DNA from: Emydura subglobosa
Lineage: Eukaryota; Chordata; Testudines; Chelidae
Direction of reading: 5' to 3'
NCBI GenBank assembly: GCA_007922225.1
Contig: ML679941.1
Location: 53,820,235-53,884,234, forward strand
Length of the DNA stretch: 64,000 bases
Shown here one piece after another: positions 47,790 to 58,016 of this stretch (within the stretch, counting starts at the first letter, position 1; each line of letters starts with the position of its first letter). The notes under the pieces are model-generated. The model did not search any database. It saw only the letters and a list, made by a program, of their open reading frames with translations, and was not told where the DNA came from. A program made the translations under genes and the position numbers.

Positions 47790-48385
47790 CAGATCATACA
47801 TGGTGGTAGTGCTTCTCAGGGTTCTCAGAAAATACCAATATATCTTCTAGGTAGATAATCATGTACTGGTGCAGGATGTCCTTGGACACATCATTTACAA
47901 AATATTGAAATATTGCAAGGGCATTGGTTAGGCCAAATTGCATCATCCAAGTATTCAAAGTGCCCATATGAGAGACAAAAAGCAATCTTCCACTTATCTC
48001 CAGGTCTTATGCGCACTAGATTGTATGCCCCTCTGACAAGCTAGTTTCATGAAGATCCTGGCAATCCTCAGGCAGCCAACCATTCCAGAATACGGGGCAA
48101 GGGGTACCGGTTACGAATAATCATTTGGTTCAGCGTGTGATAGTCTACATAGGGGCATAGTGACCCATGCTCCTTCTTCACAAAGAGGACTGGTGCTCCC
48201 ATTGGAGAGGTAGATTGCCAAATGAAGCCATTGCTAAGGTTTTTCTGGATATACATACATAGCACCTCCAGCTCTAGTTCAGACATGGAGTATATGCATC
48301 TATAGGACACCTTTGCCTCGGGCTGTAGGTCTATTGGACAGTCTCTGTTTGGGGGTAGTGAGTCTGCATTTTCCTTTTTGAACAC
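47790..48385 (-). pseudogene. sushi-type reverse transcriptase, active site altered
   Basis: The frame at 48385-48068 covers the N-terminal RT part: '[11 protein letters not shown]', '[19 protein letters not shown]', '[19 protein letters not shown]'. The frame at 47985-47794 gives '[18 protein letters not shown]' and the catalytic block as 'YLEDILVFS' (47842-47853), where YLDD is expected. The third residue is Glu instead of Asp. A frameshift separates the two parts, and the segment at 48000-48060 is damaged. Confidence 0.87.
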
Positions 48386-48899
48386 ATCCAGGTAGTCACA
48401 GTACTTGTCAGCAAGACTGAGGTTCTGGCCTGGAGCTGCTCCTGTCTAGTTAGCCCCTGCCGTCTGGGGTTCCACTTCTGAGGGCCTCATCCAATTCTGG
48501 GGCCCTAGGTGTGAGTTGCTAGGGAGTTGGTTGCTTCATTGGAGGCACACTTTCTGACAATGTTTGGAGGAGAATCTAATGATCCTCCACCCTCAGGAGA
48601 TACAGGGGTCATGCCACTCCAACCAAGGAATGCCAAGAATTATTGGGAAGAATGGGAAACGGATTACATCAAAGTATATTATTTCTCAGAGCCTTTCCAC
48701 TATGACCAGTAAGAGGACAGTCTCTTGAGTCACCAGTCCTGATTATGGGGTGATCCATCAATAGACTCCACCAGGTCCAGTGTGGATTTCAGCCAGAGAA
48801 GAATTTGGAGGGTTTTGGCTGCCTCAGTATCTATAAAGTTGGCAGCAGCCCCATGACTGCAGTAGCAACTGGAAACGTAGGGTGATTCCATGGTTCCCA

Positions 48900-49490
48900 A
48901 GCCAGGTTCTACATGAGGGCAGAGGGGTGGTTTTGGAGCACGGAACTCTGGTGTGTCCAGACTTTATGCCCCTCCCGCCCAACGGGCCTGAGGTCATCTG
49001 TTTCCCGAGTTCTTCTGAGCTGGGCAGGAAGCCAAGGCATGTCCTGGTACCCTACAGTAAAAACAGAAGTTCAGTTGTTGTTAATGTTCTCTTTCCTTAG
49101 TCTGGTCTGTGGGTTACGCTTGGGGTCAGAGCAGGAAGAGCAACCTGCATTAGTTCAAGAACCCGCAGAATTTCTGACGATCCCCATCAAACCATTCAGG
49201 CAATGACACTGTGGGGGCTGATTCAGGCAATGTGTTGTCTGTTCAGGCACGTTGTGTCACTGCTTCTCCATGTGAGTGTGCTGGCTGCTTGTGTAGGGTC
49301 TGTGCTCCAGCGGTGAGCTGGGCCACCTAAGCCTGAGACAGGGCTAACTGCTCACACAGGGTCTGTACTTCATGTGCGCACTGTGTAGCTTAGGTCTGTA
49401 GTGCAAGGTTCTCCGACTGCAGATGGGTGACTTGGTCCTGATATTAGGCACTTCAGGAATCACTGGTTGGAGGGTGGCCTGCCCCTTCCA
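48900..49490 (-). pseudogene. sushi-type gag with CCHC zinc knuckle, internally deleted
   Basis: At 49168-49203 the minus strand reads 'LPEWFDGDRQKF', the start of the capsid domain in sushi-like gags. About 100 bp further on it reaches a CCHC knuckle at 49024-49065, C-x2-C-x4-H-x4-C ('CFYCRVPGHALASC'). In intact relatives most of the capsid domain lies between these points, so a large internal deletion is inferred. Stop codons occur in the N-terminal part. Its job was to package element RNA. Confidence 0.75.
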
Positions 49491-49550
49491 TCATCTGTGG
49501 AGAGGCTGGATGGATTTGGAAGGGTAAGGTGGTCTGAGCAAACTGGCATG

Positions 49551-50004
49551 ACCGAGATGTGGGCAGTCTGATCTAGTGGTTGGAGCAGGAATCGGGAGTT
49601 TGCCCAGGTCAGAGTACAAGATGGGCCAGAGGACAGACCCTGAGTCAGGAATCAGGAGGCAAGCATGGTCAAGTTGCCAGTAGATCAGGGTTGGGCGCCA
49701 GGTTACAGACAACAATCTGAGAGCAACATCGAGGATGAACCAGAGTTGGAGGGGTCTATTGTTAGCAGACAGGCAGTCTGTGTTGTTGCTCAGACAGCTC
49801 CTTATCATGGCTTGGTGGTTTATATACTGGTATCGGCCAATCAGTGGGCTGTAAGGGGTTGCCACTCAGTATGCCCTGCCAAGCCTAGCTGTGCAGGGTC
49901 CTCCTAGGGATGTCCAGTCTAAGCCTCTAGTGGCAATGTGGAGGTGTCAGCAGCCTAGCCCCCCCAACCCACCGTTCCAGGATCTAGCTCTGCAGGTTCT
50001 TACA
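49551..50004 (-). repeat. 5' LTR of the sushi-type gypsy
   Basis: Minus-strand sequence starts 'tgtaagaacctgcagagc' at 50004. It has a TATA box (TATATAAA, 49819-49826), and its inner end is homologous to the solo LTR at 24630. The inner boundary is placed near 'gcccacatctcggtca' and is approximate. Confidence 0.6.
49819..49826 (-). promoter_or_regulatory. TATA box in the sushi LTR
   Basis: TATATAAA on the minus strand, preceded by a CCAAT-type 'attgg' block about 15 bp upstream. The arrangement suits the U3 promoter of the LTR. Confidence 0.6.
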
Positions 50005-50091
50005 GTCTACACTTCAATTAAACAGCACCTTAGACCAAGTCTGGCACAGGCTAACTATGGGTTTCTAATTGCAGTGTAGACATACCCTCAG
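50003..50091. mobile_element. Short MITE related to the 40.5-kb foldback element
   Basis: The ends 'gtctacacttcaattaaaca' and 'tctaattgcagtgtagacat' are inverted repeats of each other. The middle is much shorter than in the 40.5-kb copy. It abuts the 5' LTR of the sushi element. Confidence 0.65.
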
Positions 50092-51805
50092 TAAACAATA
50101 TGCTTATTTACTCAAAAACAATTTATTTAACAGCCTTTTGTAAATTTTGTAAACTGTCTGTTGTGATTTACAGACAAGACTCAAAGAGGAAAGGATATTG
50201 GCCAGCTGACTACACTGTAATGAACATGTGCTGTGTTTGGAGGCATTAAGCTGTCTGAGTCCCCTAAATTTAGAATGGCAAAAAACAGTAACTGGACTAA
50301 GCACATGCTTTACACTGGCTATTCTTGCTTGATTGTACGTCTATTCCAAAAAATAAGCACTACTGAGGTGTCAAGAGAAAAACAAACTCTTTCAGGCCCT
50401 TTCTCACAAAAGAAGCCGCAATGAGATAAATGGACTAACTGAGCTGAGGTTATTGGTGTTCTTGGACCTTCAAAAGCAATTTTTTACTTCTCATTTAAAA
50501 CTGAAATCAAGTAGTTTCCCATTGCATCTGTTAATTGGTTTAGTGAAGTCTGCTCTTTTCATCTCAGTCCAATGGATGAAACATTTGCTACTCACCAAAC
50601 CATATTTAATTGTTCCTTAAAGATCTCCTTGGGAATTTAAGAAGTTTGAATGCTAATGAAGAGATTGATATTTAGTTGGAGGTTAATGGTGAATTTAGTT
50701 ATTCAGGACAGAGGCCCACATGAAGTCTGAGCACACAATGAAAAACAGGCTTTATGACAGTTATATGTGCCCCCAATATGACCCTGCGCTGATGTCTATG
50801 TGTGGGAGTGGGTGGGTTGAGTGTGCACGTGATGGCTGTATATTCCTTATATGGAAATTTCCCCCTTGTGCTGAGTACCACCAAAAGGCCTATGCACCAC
50901 TTAAACCCTATTTTGCAGGGGCAAGTGTCACTTACGTGGTATATTGGCTCAATGCTGACTCTCTGCCTAGGGGTGAATTCAGTATTTATCAACTCAATAT
51001 TTATTCAATATTTCAATGAATTCAATATTTATGGAACTCAGCAGAACAGATTTAAGTACTGGGAGGTAGAGTGTGTGCAAGAATGTGTGGGAATATGAAG
51101 GCAGAGTTAATTCTTGCATTACACCTTCAAATGCAAATTCCCTGACTTTCAAGCATTTTCTGTTTGGTGGTCTGTTTTAGTATTATAATGTTCAATTAAC
51201 ATTCGTTTTCAATGAGAAATATATTCTCAACCATATTTCTGTTTTAATAATGGGCTTTTGTCTGGGAATCTTATGTGTTTTGAGCAAACATCTTAAATCT
51301 CCCAGAAACCTAATGCCTTGCAGTCACATCCCAAGGACCTCAATTTCTAGCCTTCTGGTGTAGAGCACTTTGCATAGTATGGAGCAAATGAGCAGTGATA
51401 GATGAACCCCTCACTCCATGGTGTTGGAGGTTCAGAATAACTCAGCATCCCAATGGCTGTTTTGAACCACATGGGTTTAGAACAAGGCTGGAAATGAAAA
51501 CAGATTTTCAGGTGCAATTTCCAGTGCTACTCATTATGTCTAGGCTGGAAATACAGCCAGAGCAGCCTTTCATGGGGCATTTTGTAGAGTCGGACAGGGA
51601 TTCTTCCATCAGTGTGATATTCCAATAGAAAACGTGCTTTCTGTGAGATTGAAATTTTCTGTTGGAAAATTCAAAATGAAAGCTCCAGCTACTCAGAAGC
51701 CCATCTGCCAGGCTGCTAGAGAGGTGGCATTCCCAGGGCTTCCAGAATCCTTGCATCGCAGGACAGCTGGCTTCCTGTGCTCCCCAACTCCTGGGGCAAC
51801 TGCCT
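50092..51805. other. Unrecognised sequence
   Basis: No gene is visible. ORFs of up to 99 codons have no domain. 'attcaatatttat' strings at 50980-51035 are a short local repeat. Confidence 0.4.
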
Positions 51806-51813
51806 CCCTAGGC

Positions 51814-52457
51814 CCGTGGTTCTCAACCTTTTTGAGTGAAAGACCCTCTAGTTAATACTAGGTAAAACACGCACTCTATCTCCCAACATCACCCCATCCC
51901 TGTCCCGGCCATAAATGCATATAACCCCTATAAACATATATAATGATAACAACACTAAATTATATAAATAATAATAATAACTCTTATCTGAGTAAGAAGC
52001 GAAGCCTTCCCTGGCGCAGATGCCACCACATGCCCTGTGTGGCCCAGTCTCTTTCTGTCCCTCATGGACTGAGGGTTTTGGAGGCCGGGTTTGTTCCATG
52101 TCCCCACCAGCACAGGGCTGCTCCACTCTGGCCAGCTGCTCAGCTGACATGCAGCTTGTGGGGTTGCTCCTCCACTCTGGCCAGCATGGGGAGTGGGGGG
52201 GCTGCCGCTCCACTCTAGCCAGGTGCCTGGCTGGTGTGGGGCTGAGCATTCTTCCTCTCCAGCCAGTGCAGAGCTCACGACCACTGCTCCCTCAGGGGGC
52301 TGCTTCTCTGATCCGTCCGGTGCTGGGCTTGAGGCTGCTGTGCCTGGCCAGGGTGGGGCTTGGGGTCTAAATGACCTCAATATTACTGCCTCACACATCC
52401 CCTGTAATTTATGGCATCCCCCCAAGGGGGTCCCACATCCCAGGTTGGGAACCATTG
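51814..52457. mobile_element. hAT-type MITE with perfect 8-bp target duplication
   Basis: The 644-bp insert starts 'ccgtggttctcaaccttt' and ends with the mirror 'aggttgggaaccattg'. It is flanked by the identical octamer CCCTAGGC at 51806-51813 and 52458-52465. The GC-rich interior yields long spurious ORFs on both strands, including one of 188 codons. Confidence 0.93.
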
Positions 52458-52465
52458 CCCTAGGC

Positions 52466-54034
52466 TGCCTGACTCCCAGGGCAGCCCACTGCCCCAGAAA
52501 TCGAGGCGCCTGAGTATTCAACTACCCAGGAGTCAACAGCCCAGTTCCTAAGACTATCTGCCCAAACTTTTTGTCTCTGGACTTCAGGCAGCCTTGCCAA
52601 TTCAACAGTAAGAAGTTTAGAAAGTTATGTTCAAATAAGCACCTAAACTACTGAATGCTTGTCTGATCCACACCTTCTGACATTCATCCGTCATTAGATT
52701 TTTATATAACAGATGAGTATTTGTTGTTTGGTTCTTTTAACTGATAAAAAAATCTCGCTTTCACAATACGCAGTATGTACGTAGGTAGAATATGCAGTAA
52801 TATCATCTTTCTATAACATAAGGTTCCATTCTTCTGAGGAAATTACGAAGGAAGAGGTTATTTGTAAAGTTCTCAGAACATAAATGCTGAAGTTGCAGTT
52901 ATTAGGCCTTGAAATCAGCAACTCTCACATGGCCCTGCTATTTGCAGATTCCCCCCGCCCAAACCCCCCCTCCCTCGAAAACCCTCCACCATTTATGTGC
53001 CAGTGTTGCATTATGCAGAAAAATCCCAGGCAAGGATACAAATTGGTCAAGTTTCAGCTTGCAATGTTTTCTCCAGATATTCAAAGCAGGGCTGCAGGAG
53101 TAGGATTCTCTCCATCTCTCCCTCCAAATCCTTTCTCCATGCACAAACACACCCCGTGTCCTATGGAGCTGGCAGGAGGTTTGGACTGAAAAATCTGACC
53201 AAGCCCTGAGCTCTGCATGCATCTCAGGACAGCCACAGAGGCTTAGAACCTCCACACTACTTCCCTGGCTATTTCCCCAACACTCTAATCGAATGGCATG
53301 TTGCTTATGACCGTTACCCCAGAAGCTCCATCAAGAGGCAGGGAGGGATGCCTTCAGTATAAGGGAAATTTGTGTAGGATAATGCTGACAGAGTGAGGAT
53401 TAATTTATTAAGGAAATATCCATGAAGTAAAGGGGAGGACAATGCTATGCAGAGCAGTGGTCCCATCAACCCCATCCACTCCCATCTCCTGTAGTCTGCA
53501 GAGCCTCTACCGCACAGTATAACCATGGAGGGACTGATTCTGACATTGTGGAAATGGGGTTGATGCCTCAGGAATGGCTTTCTTTTCCCTTCCACTCTCC
53601 CCACCACAGATCAATCTACTCTAGATCTCCTCAATTCATCCGGGATGAGTGTGTCTGAAGTTGTGTGAGGCGGGTTCTTTAATTGAACTGCACTTTGGAT
53701 TGCATCATCTCCAAGTCTGGATACATGCAGTAGGGAGAATGAATTCAATGCTTATTATGGGTGGCAAAGGTAGTGATGCCTATAGCTAGGGTCATGCAAC
53801 ACTTCCCACTTTAAGACCATGATTTCAGTTGCTTAAAAATTTGCCAAACCTTAACTGCTTGGGCTGAAATTTTCCATGCCGGGTGTCTGCCTCAGGCTGA
53901 TTCTTTTTTTAAAGATGTTTCAGCTAAAATGTTTTAGTTGTTTTTTGAAAATGAGGTTAAGGGGAAAATACATTGTTTTGTCCACATTACAAAATTCTGG
54001 CCACCTTTTCTTTTAATGGGTGTAGTACTCTGTG
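52466..54034. other. Unrecognised sequence
   Basis: No gene is visible. The right part may belong to the body of the CR1-like element that ends at 54366, but I cannot show it. Confidence 0.4.
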
Positions 54035-54366
54035 CTTTGGAGTCAGGACTTGGTGAGTCTTGCCCACATGCTCAGGGTTTAACTGATCGCCATATTTGGG
54101 GCTGGGAAGGAATTTTCCCCGAGGGCAGATTGGCAAAGGCTCTGAGGTTTTTTTGCCTTCCTTTGTAGCATGGGGCACGGGTCACTTGCTGGTGGATTCT
54201 CTGTACCTTGACGTCTTTAAACCATGATTTGAGGACTTTAGTAACTCAGTCATAGGTTAGAGGTTTATTACAGGAGTCGGTGGGTGAGGCTCTGTGGTCT
54301 GCATTGTGCAGGAGGTCAGACTAGATGATCATATTGGTCCCTACTTCTGACCTTAGAGTCTATGAA
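54035..54366 (+). mobile_element. CR1-like LINE 3' UTR end
   Basis: Contains 'ctgggaaggaattttccccg', 'gcatggggcacgggtcactt', 'gtcagactagatgatcatat' and 'ttctgaccttagagtctatg'. It is the fullest copy in the window of this tail, which also occurs at 37903. No RT part is visible. Confidence 0.8.
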
Positions 54367-54819
54367 TCTTTGAGACTTGAAATTTGGCAGAAGGTGGTCC
54401 ATCCTTCTGTCAGGGATGTGCCATTTGGTGTCCCAGTGAAAATCTGCCCAAATTTGGCCAAGTTGTAATCCTCTGAAAAATCTCCGTTTGCACATTCTCA
54501 ATAGAGACTTGTTAGACTTTGACTTCTAAAGTCTCTGATGATTCCGCCTGCACTGAGCATGCTCCATCTCCTCCTGGCTCCTGTGCGCTGACTGGACTGC
54601 ACACATGCCATCCCCACAGAGTGACTGAACACCCTGGATCACAGGGCAGAGCAGGATTTTTCCTGCAATTGCTTCTCCCAGTTGTTGAGAGTCATTGTGT
54701 CACCAGCCACGGGAACTGATATAAAGAAGACTGTCTCTCCTGTGCCCTCAATGCTCCCCCTGCAAGTCCCCAGGCAGCATGGAAGAGAAGAAGGAAGCAA
54801 TTTGACTAGAATATAAAGG
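54367..54819. other. Unrecognised sequence
   Basis: Nothing recognisable. The minus-strand ORF that enters from 55442 continues here only because the purine-rich tract lacks stops on that strand. Confidence 0.4.
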
Positions 54820-55150
54820 GGTGTGCAGCAGGGGAGGGGAAAGAGATGTAGGGCAGAGGAACAGGAGTAGGAGCTCAGGGGGAAGAGGAGATGGGTGCAG
54901 GAGCTGGGAAAAGGGGCAAGGAGCAGAAATGGGGATGAGTAGGACAGGAGCAAAGGGTGGGGGAAGCTCTGGTGTAATAGGGTGGGGTGGGGAACAGGAG
55001 CAGAGGTATGAGATGAAGGCAGGGGCAGGCGATGGGGAGTAGACAGGTAGGAGCAGGGTGGATCGCAGCAGGGGAGAGTACGGGGCAGGAGCTGGGGGTG
55101 GGGAGCTAGGAGCAGAAGGGGACAGAGAGAGGCTGGGGTGACAGGGTTAG
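54820..55150 (+). repeat. Purine-rich low-complexity tract
   Basis: About 330 bp of almost pure G and A on the plus strand, with irregular 'ggagcagg', 'ggggcagg' and 'gggagtag' units. It explains the 267-codon Ser/Pro/Leu-rich ORF on the minus strand, which is not a gene. It may be the expanded centre of a MITE, since 'gatgcaaggggaggcacatg' just to the right is repeat-like. Confidence 0.8.
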
Positions 55151-55586
55151 AAGGGTCTGTAATGACTAGACCATCCCCCCTTACAGACCTTGGATTGAAC
55201 CCATTACTCCTGAATCCAGTGGTGATGCAAGGGGAGGCACATGAGGTTATGTGCCCTCCCCCCAGATTTCTGCCAGGGTTTGCTGGCTGGGCCCCCTCCC
55301 TGGAGGCAGCTCCTGGAGCTGGTGAGCTGCAAGCTGCAGCCATAAGGAGAAACAGCAGGAAACAGCTTAGCTTGGGAAGGAGAGGCAGCAGCAAATAGCT
55401 GGGAGCTGCAGGGAGGGGCCGCTGCGAGTAAAGGGGGAGCATACCCGGAGGGCTGACTCAGGCACTATATGGAGGTCCAAGTCATCTCTGCCTGAATCAC
55501 AACTTTCCTTTGCTGTCCAGCAAATAGCTGGGAGCCCATTCTCCTCTAACAATGGGCCCATATAGAAGACAACTTTCCACTGCTGT
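55151..55586. other. GC-rich repeat-like sequence
   Basis: The text 'ggcacatgaggttatgtgcc' and the GC-rich stretch after it look like a turtle MITE, but no terminal repeats were established. Confidence 0.35.
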
Positions 55587-55650
55587 CAATTACTCTATTA
55601 ACTCAAGTGGTAGAGGTCCGCACTGATGTCCCGTGTGTGGGCCAATATAG
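55587..55650 (+). repeat. tRNA-like segment, possible SINE fragment
   Basis: The string 'ttaactcaagtggtagaggt' resembles a tRNA D-arm/A-box region, but no B box or cloverleaf can be drawn with confidence. It is not a functional tRNA gene. Confidence 0.3.
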
Positions 55651-56041
55651 TTCCACATGACAAATATTTTTTTTAATTTTTAAGTTTTAAAAAAACTTAG
55701 AAAATTACATTAAAAGAAAGAGAAAGAAAGAACAATATTAAGGTTGCAAAGTCAAGTACTCGAAAGTTAGGAAATTCCAGAATTAAGTTTGCCTGTGCCA
55801 CCTTGATTTGGCCCTCACGTCCATATAATGATACAATCTTAGATTACACAATCATATGCTATTTTTTTCACAGGACTCCTGCCTCATTCAGTGCACAGAA
55901 TGGACTTTGGGAATGAATCAGGGTTGTATGGGGAATGAGGCTGTTTTCTGAAGGACACCTACCTGCTTGTCTCAGTTGTTGCAGAAATGGGAAGGTGGGT
56001 GCTGAATGAAGCATGGAACTGCAGGAAGAGAAGGATGAGAA
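55651..56041. other. AT-rich unrecognised sequence
   Basis: Nothing recognisable, apart from an A-rich run near 55690 and a GAAA-rich run near 55715-55730. Confidence 0.4.
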
Positions 56042-56430
56042 AGTCCAGAGGAGAGCAACAAAAATGATTAAAGGTCTAGAAAACATGGCCTATGAGGAAA
56101 GATTGAAAAAACTGGGTTTGTTTAGCTTGAGTGGGGACATGATAACAGTTTTCAAGTACATAAAAGGTTGTTACAAGGAGGAGGGAGAAAAATTATTCTT
56201 GTTAACCTTTGAGGATAGAACAAGAAGCAATGAGCTTAAATTGCAGAAAGGGAGGTTTAGGTTGGACTTTAGGAAAAACTTCCTGTCAGGGTAGTTAAGC
56301 ACTAGATTTTTAAGAGCAAGTTAGATAAACACCTGGCAGGGATGGTCAAGATAATAATTAATCCTGGCCTGGGGACTGGACTAGAAGACCTCTCGAGGTC
56401 TCTTCGAGTCCTATGTTTCTATGATTCTTT
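56042..56430 (+). mobile_element. CR1 LINE, 3' end
   Basis: The conceptual frame from 56013 to 56294 gives 'VQRRATKMIKGLENMAYEER', 'LKKLGLFSLSGDMITVFKYI' and 'FEDRTRSNELKLQKGRFRLD', the ORF2 C-terminus of a third CR1 subfamily. A stop follows 'NFLSG'. The 3' UTR ends with 'cctatgtttctatgattctt'. Confidence 0.9.
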
Positions 56431-56579
56431 GGTCTCAAGGCTAAGGTAAGTGACTGCCATCATGGGGAATTGGATTATATCCTTGTCTCTGTCATAAAAT
56501 TCCTATGTGATGCTGGACAAGTTGTTTAAACCAAAATGTTCACAGTTGACTAGTATGTGTTCCTCATTTTCTTGGTGCC

Positions 56580-56715
56580 TAGTTTGTGACACCTGGTGTC
56601 TAATTTGAAGAAGTGCTGAGCGCTCATAGCTGTAACTAATTAATGGAAGCTGTGCTGTGAACATATACAGTACTATAAAATGCTAAATTCTCTGAAAAAT
56701 CAGGCCTTAGGCTTC
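56580..56715 (+). repeat. Old palindromic amniote repeat
   Basis: The string 'agtgctgagcgctcatagct' and then 'ctctgaaaaatcaggcc' matches the family seen near 3900, 29280, 35430 and 61000. Confidence 0.5.
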
Positions 56716-56744
56716 TCAGATTGGGTTCCCAAAATTAGTTGATT

Positions 56745-56885
56745 CCTTTGACTGTAATCTTTGTGCTTCAATTCCCCAAGTTTAAAATGAGGAAAATAAT
56801 AATACTTCACCTCACAGGGGGAAGATACATTAATTTTTGTAATGAAGTAAGATACTATGATAACAGCACTATAGAAAAGCCCATA
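56745..56885 (+). repeat. CORE-SINE/MIR-like fragment
   Basis: The string 'tgcttcaattccccaagttt' followed by 'aaaatgaggaaaataataat' and 'acttcacctcacaggggg' matches the part of MIR-type SINEs after the core. The preceding 56455-56520 may be the start of the same SINE. Confidence 0.6.
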
Positions 56886-57403
56886 AGGAAACTAATTCCA
56901 TATTCGGTGCAGGATATGGTTGGTGTCTGGTAACTAATGCATGGTCCAAACGTTGAATGGTGAGGATAAAACGAATTATTGAACAGCCATCCATTCAGTG
57001 AGCACCATTCATCCTGTGCACTGAATGTGGACAAATGTATGTGGTCATGTAAATATGACAAAGGCCTGGTCGATCTCCTAAAGCCTGCGTCTACACTGGC
57101 ACGGTAGTTCCATCAACTTAAAATGCAGCAAAAGTCGACATAATAAAACCACCTCCGCAAGTGGCGTAGAGCCTAATTCGATTTTATTGGGTCGATTTTG
57201 CATCAATGTAGACAGAGCGTAATGTAATTCAATGTTTATGGCCTCTGGGAGGTATCCCACAATGCCCTGTTGTGACCACTCTAGCGCTCTGCTGTTACGT
57301 GGTCACGCCAGCCGGAAATGGCCCCTCCCCTCATGCCCTGGGAAAATTTGAATTTTCATTTCCTGTGCAGCCAGCGTGGAGGGAGCTTGTAGCTGAACTC
57401 ATC

Positions 57404-57926
57404 ATGGCTACTGCAAAGCCCAAACACGCTCCAACATGGAGTCGACCAGAGGTCTTAGATCTCATCGGTCTGTGGGGCGAGGAATCCGTTCTGGCTCAGC
57501 TCAGAGCCAGCAAAAGAAATTTGGACATTTACAGGAAGATTTCGCAGGGCATGTTGGAGAAGGGACACAACAGGGATGCGCAGCAGTGCCGCGTGAAGTT
57601 CAAGGAGCTATGGCAGGCATATCAGAAAGCCAGGAAAGCTAACAGCCGTTTTGGCTCCTGGCCCAAAACATGCCGTTTCTACGAGGCGCTGCATGCAATT
57701 CTTGGTGGGGACCCCACCCCGGTGCCGCCCCGCAGCATTGATATCTCCGCTAGATCACAGTCCAGGGAGAATGATGAGGACTCCATGGACAAGGAGGAGG
57801 CTGGGAAGAGCAGGGTGCAGGAGAGCGGGGTGTCCCTTATCCCAGACAGTCAGGACCTATTCCTGACCCCAGAGCAGTCCAGCAGCACACAGGACAGCAA
57901 TAATGGTCCCAGGGAAGGCACATCTG
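57404..57926 (+). CDS. Harbinger second-gene protein: Myb/SANT-like DNA-binding exon 1 (copy A)
   Basis: The ATG at 57404 opens 174 codons without a stop. A GTG further upstream at 57272 is in frame but is not a credible start in this setting. Residues about 9-101 form a trihelix Myb/SANT-like domain (Myb_DNA-bind_4 type). Tryptophans sit at 12, 24 and 70, with motifs 'WSRPEVLDLIGLWGEESV', 'DAQQCRVKFKELWQAYQKAR' and 'CRFYEALHAILGG'. An acidic linker and 'DSQDLFLTPEQSS' follow. A strong splice donor, G|GTGAGT at 57927, ends the exon in phase 1, as in copy B. In Harbinger transposons such a protein helps bring the transposase to the nucleus and to the DNA ends. The usual coiled-coil exon 2 is missing downstream, so this is either a dead partial copy or an exon that could splice elsewhere. 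Confidence 0.85.
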
Positions 57927-57932
57927 GTGAGT
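57927..57932 (+). promoter_or_regulatory. Splice donor of the Myb-like exon 1 (copy A)
   Basis: GTGAGT follows 'acatctg'. The corresponding donor in copy B is GTAAGC at 62163, at the same phase. Confidence 0.75.
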
Positions 57933-57938
57933 TTTATT
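57933..57938 (-). terminator. Possible poly(A) signal for the antisense ORF
   Basis: AATAAA on the minus strand, about 80 bp beyond the antisense stop codon. No equivalent hexamer is seen at the matching place in copy B, so support is modest. Confidence 0.35.
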
Positions 57939-58016
57939 TTTCTTCTGAGCAGTTCTGTTCTTTTAAAAGGAGGGGGGGAAGGGAATTTCAGGGGTTTAGC
58001 AGACTTTATGGGGGGG

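Larger units (their letters stand above)
45886..50004 (-). mobile_element. Ty3/gypsy element of the sushi/chromovirus type, degenerate
   Basis: On the minus strand the order is 5' LTR (50004 to about 49551), gag with a CCHC knuckle (about 49490-48900), RT (48385 to about 47790), RNase H (47624 to about 47330), and integrase (about 46930-45900). The signature '[17 protein letters not shown]' before RT is typical of vertebrate sushi-like elements, the group from which the mammalian RTL/Mart genes arose. Stops and frameshifts are frequent, and no 3' LTR was found. Confidence 0.88.

Noticed and set aside
51955..52521. 188-codon minus-strand ORF
   Set aside because: It lies mostly within a hAT MITE with defined ends and crosses its right boundary. 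No domain was recognised.
54639..55442. 267-codon minus-strand ORF
   Set aside because: It is rich in Ser, Pro and Leu because it reads the complement of a purine tract that has no stop codons on that strand. It has no domain.
55587..55650. tRNA gene
   Set aside because: Only a D-arm-like string is present. No anticodon stem, T-arm or terminator can be drawn.
57272..57403. N-terminal extension of the Myb-like protein from a GTG
   Set aside because: The frame is open, but the only upstream start is GTG, and the sequence is leader-like. The ATG at 57404 directly precedes the domain and is the expected start.
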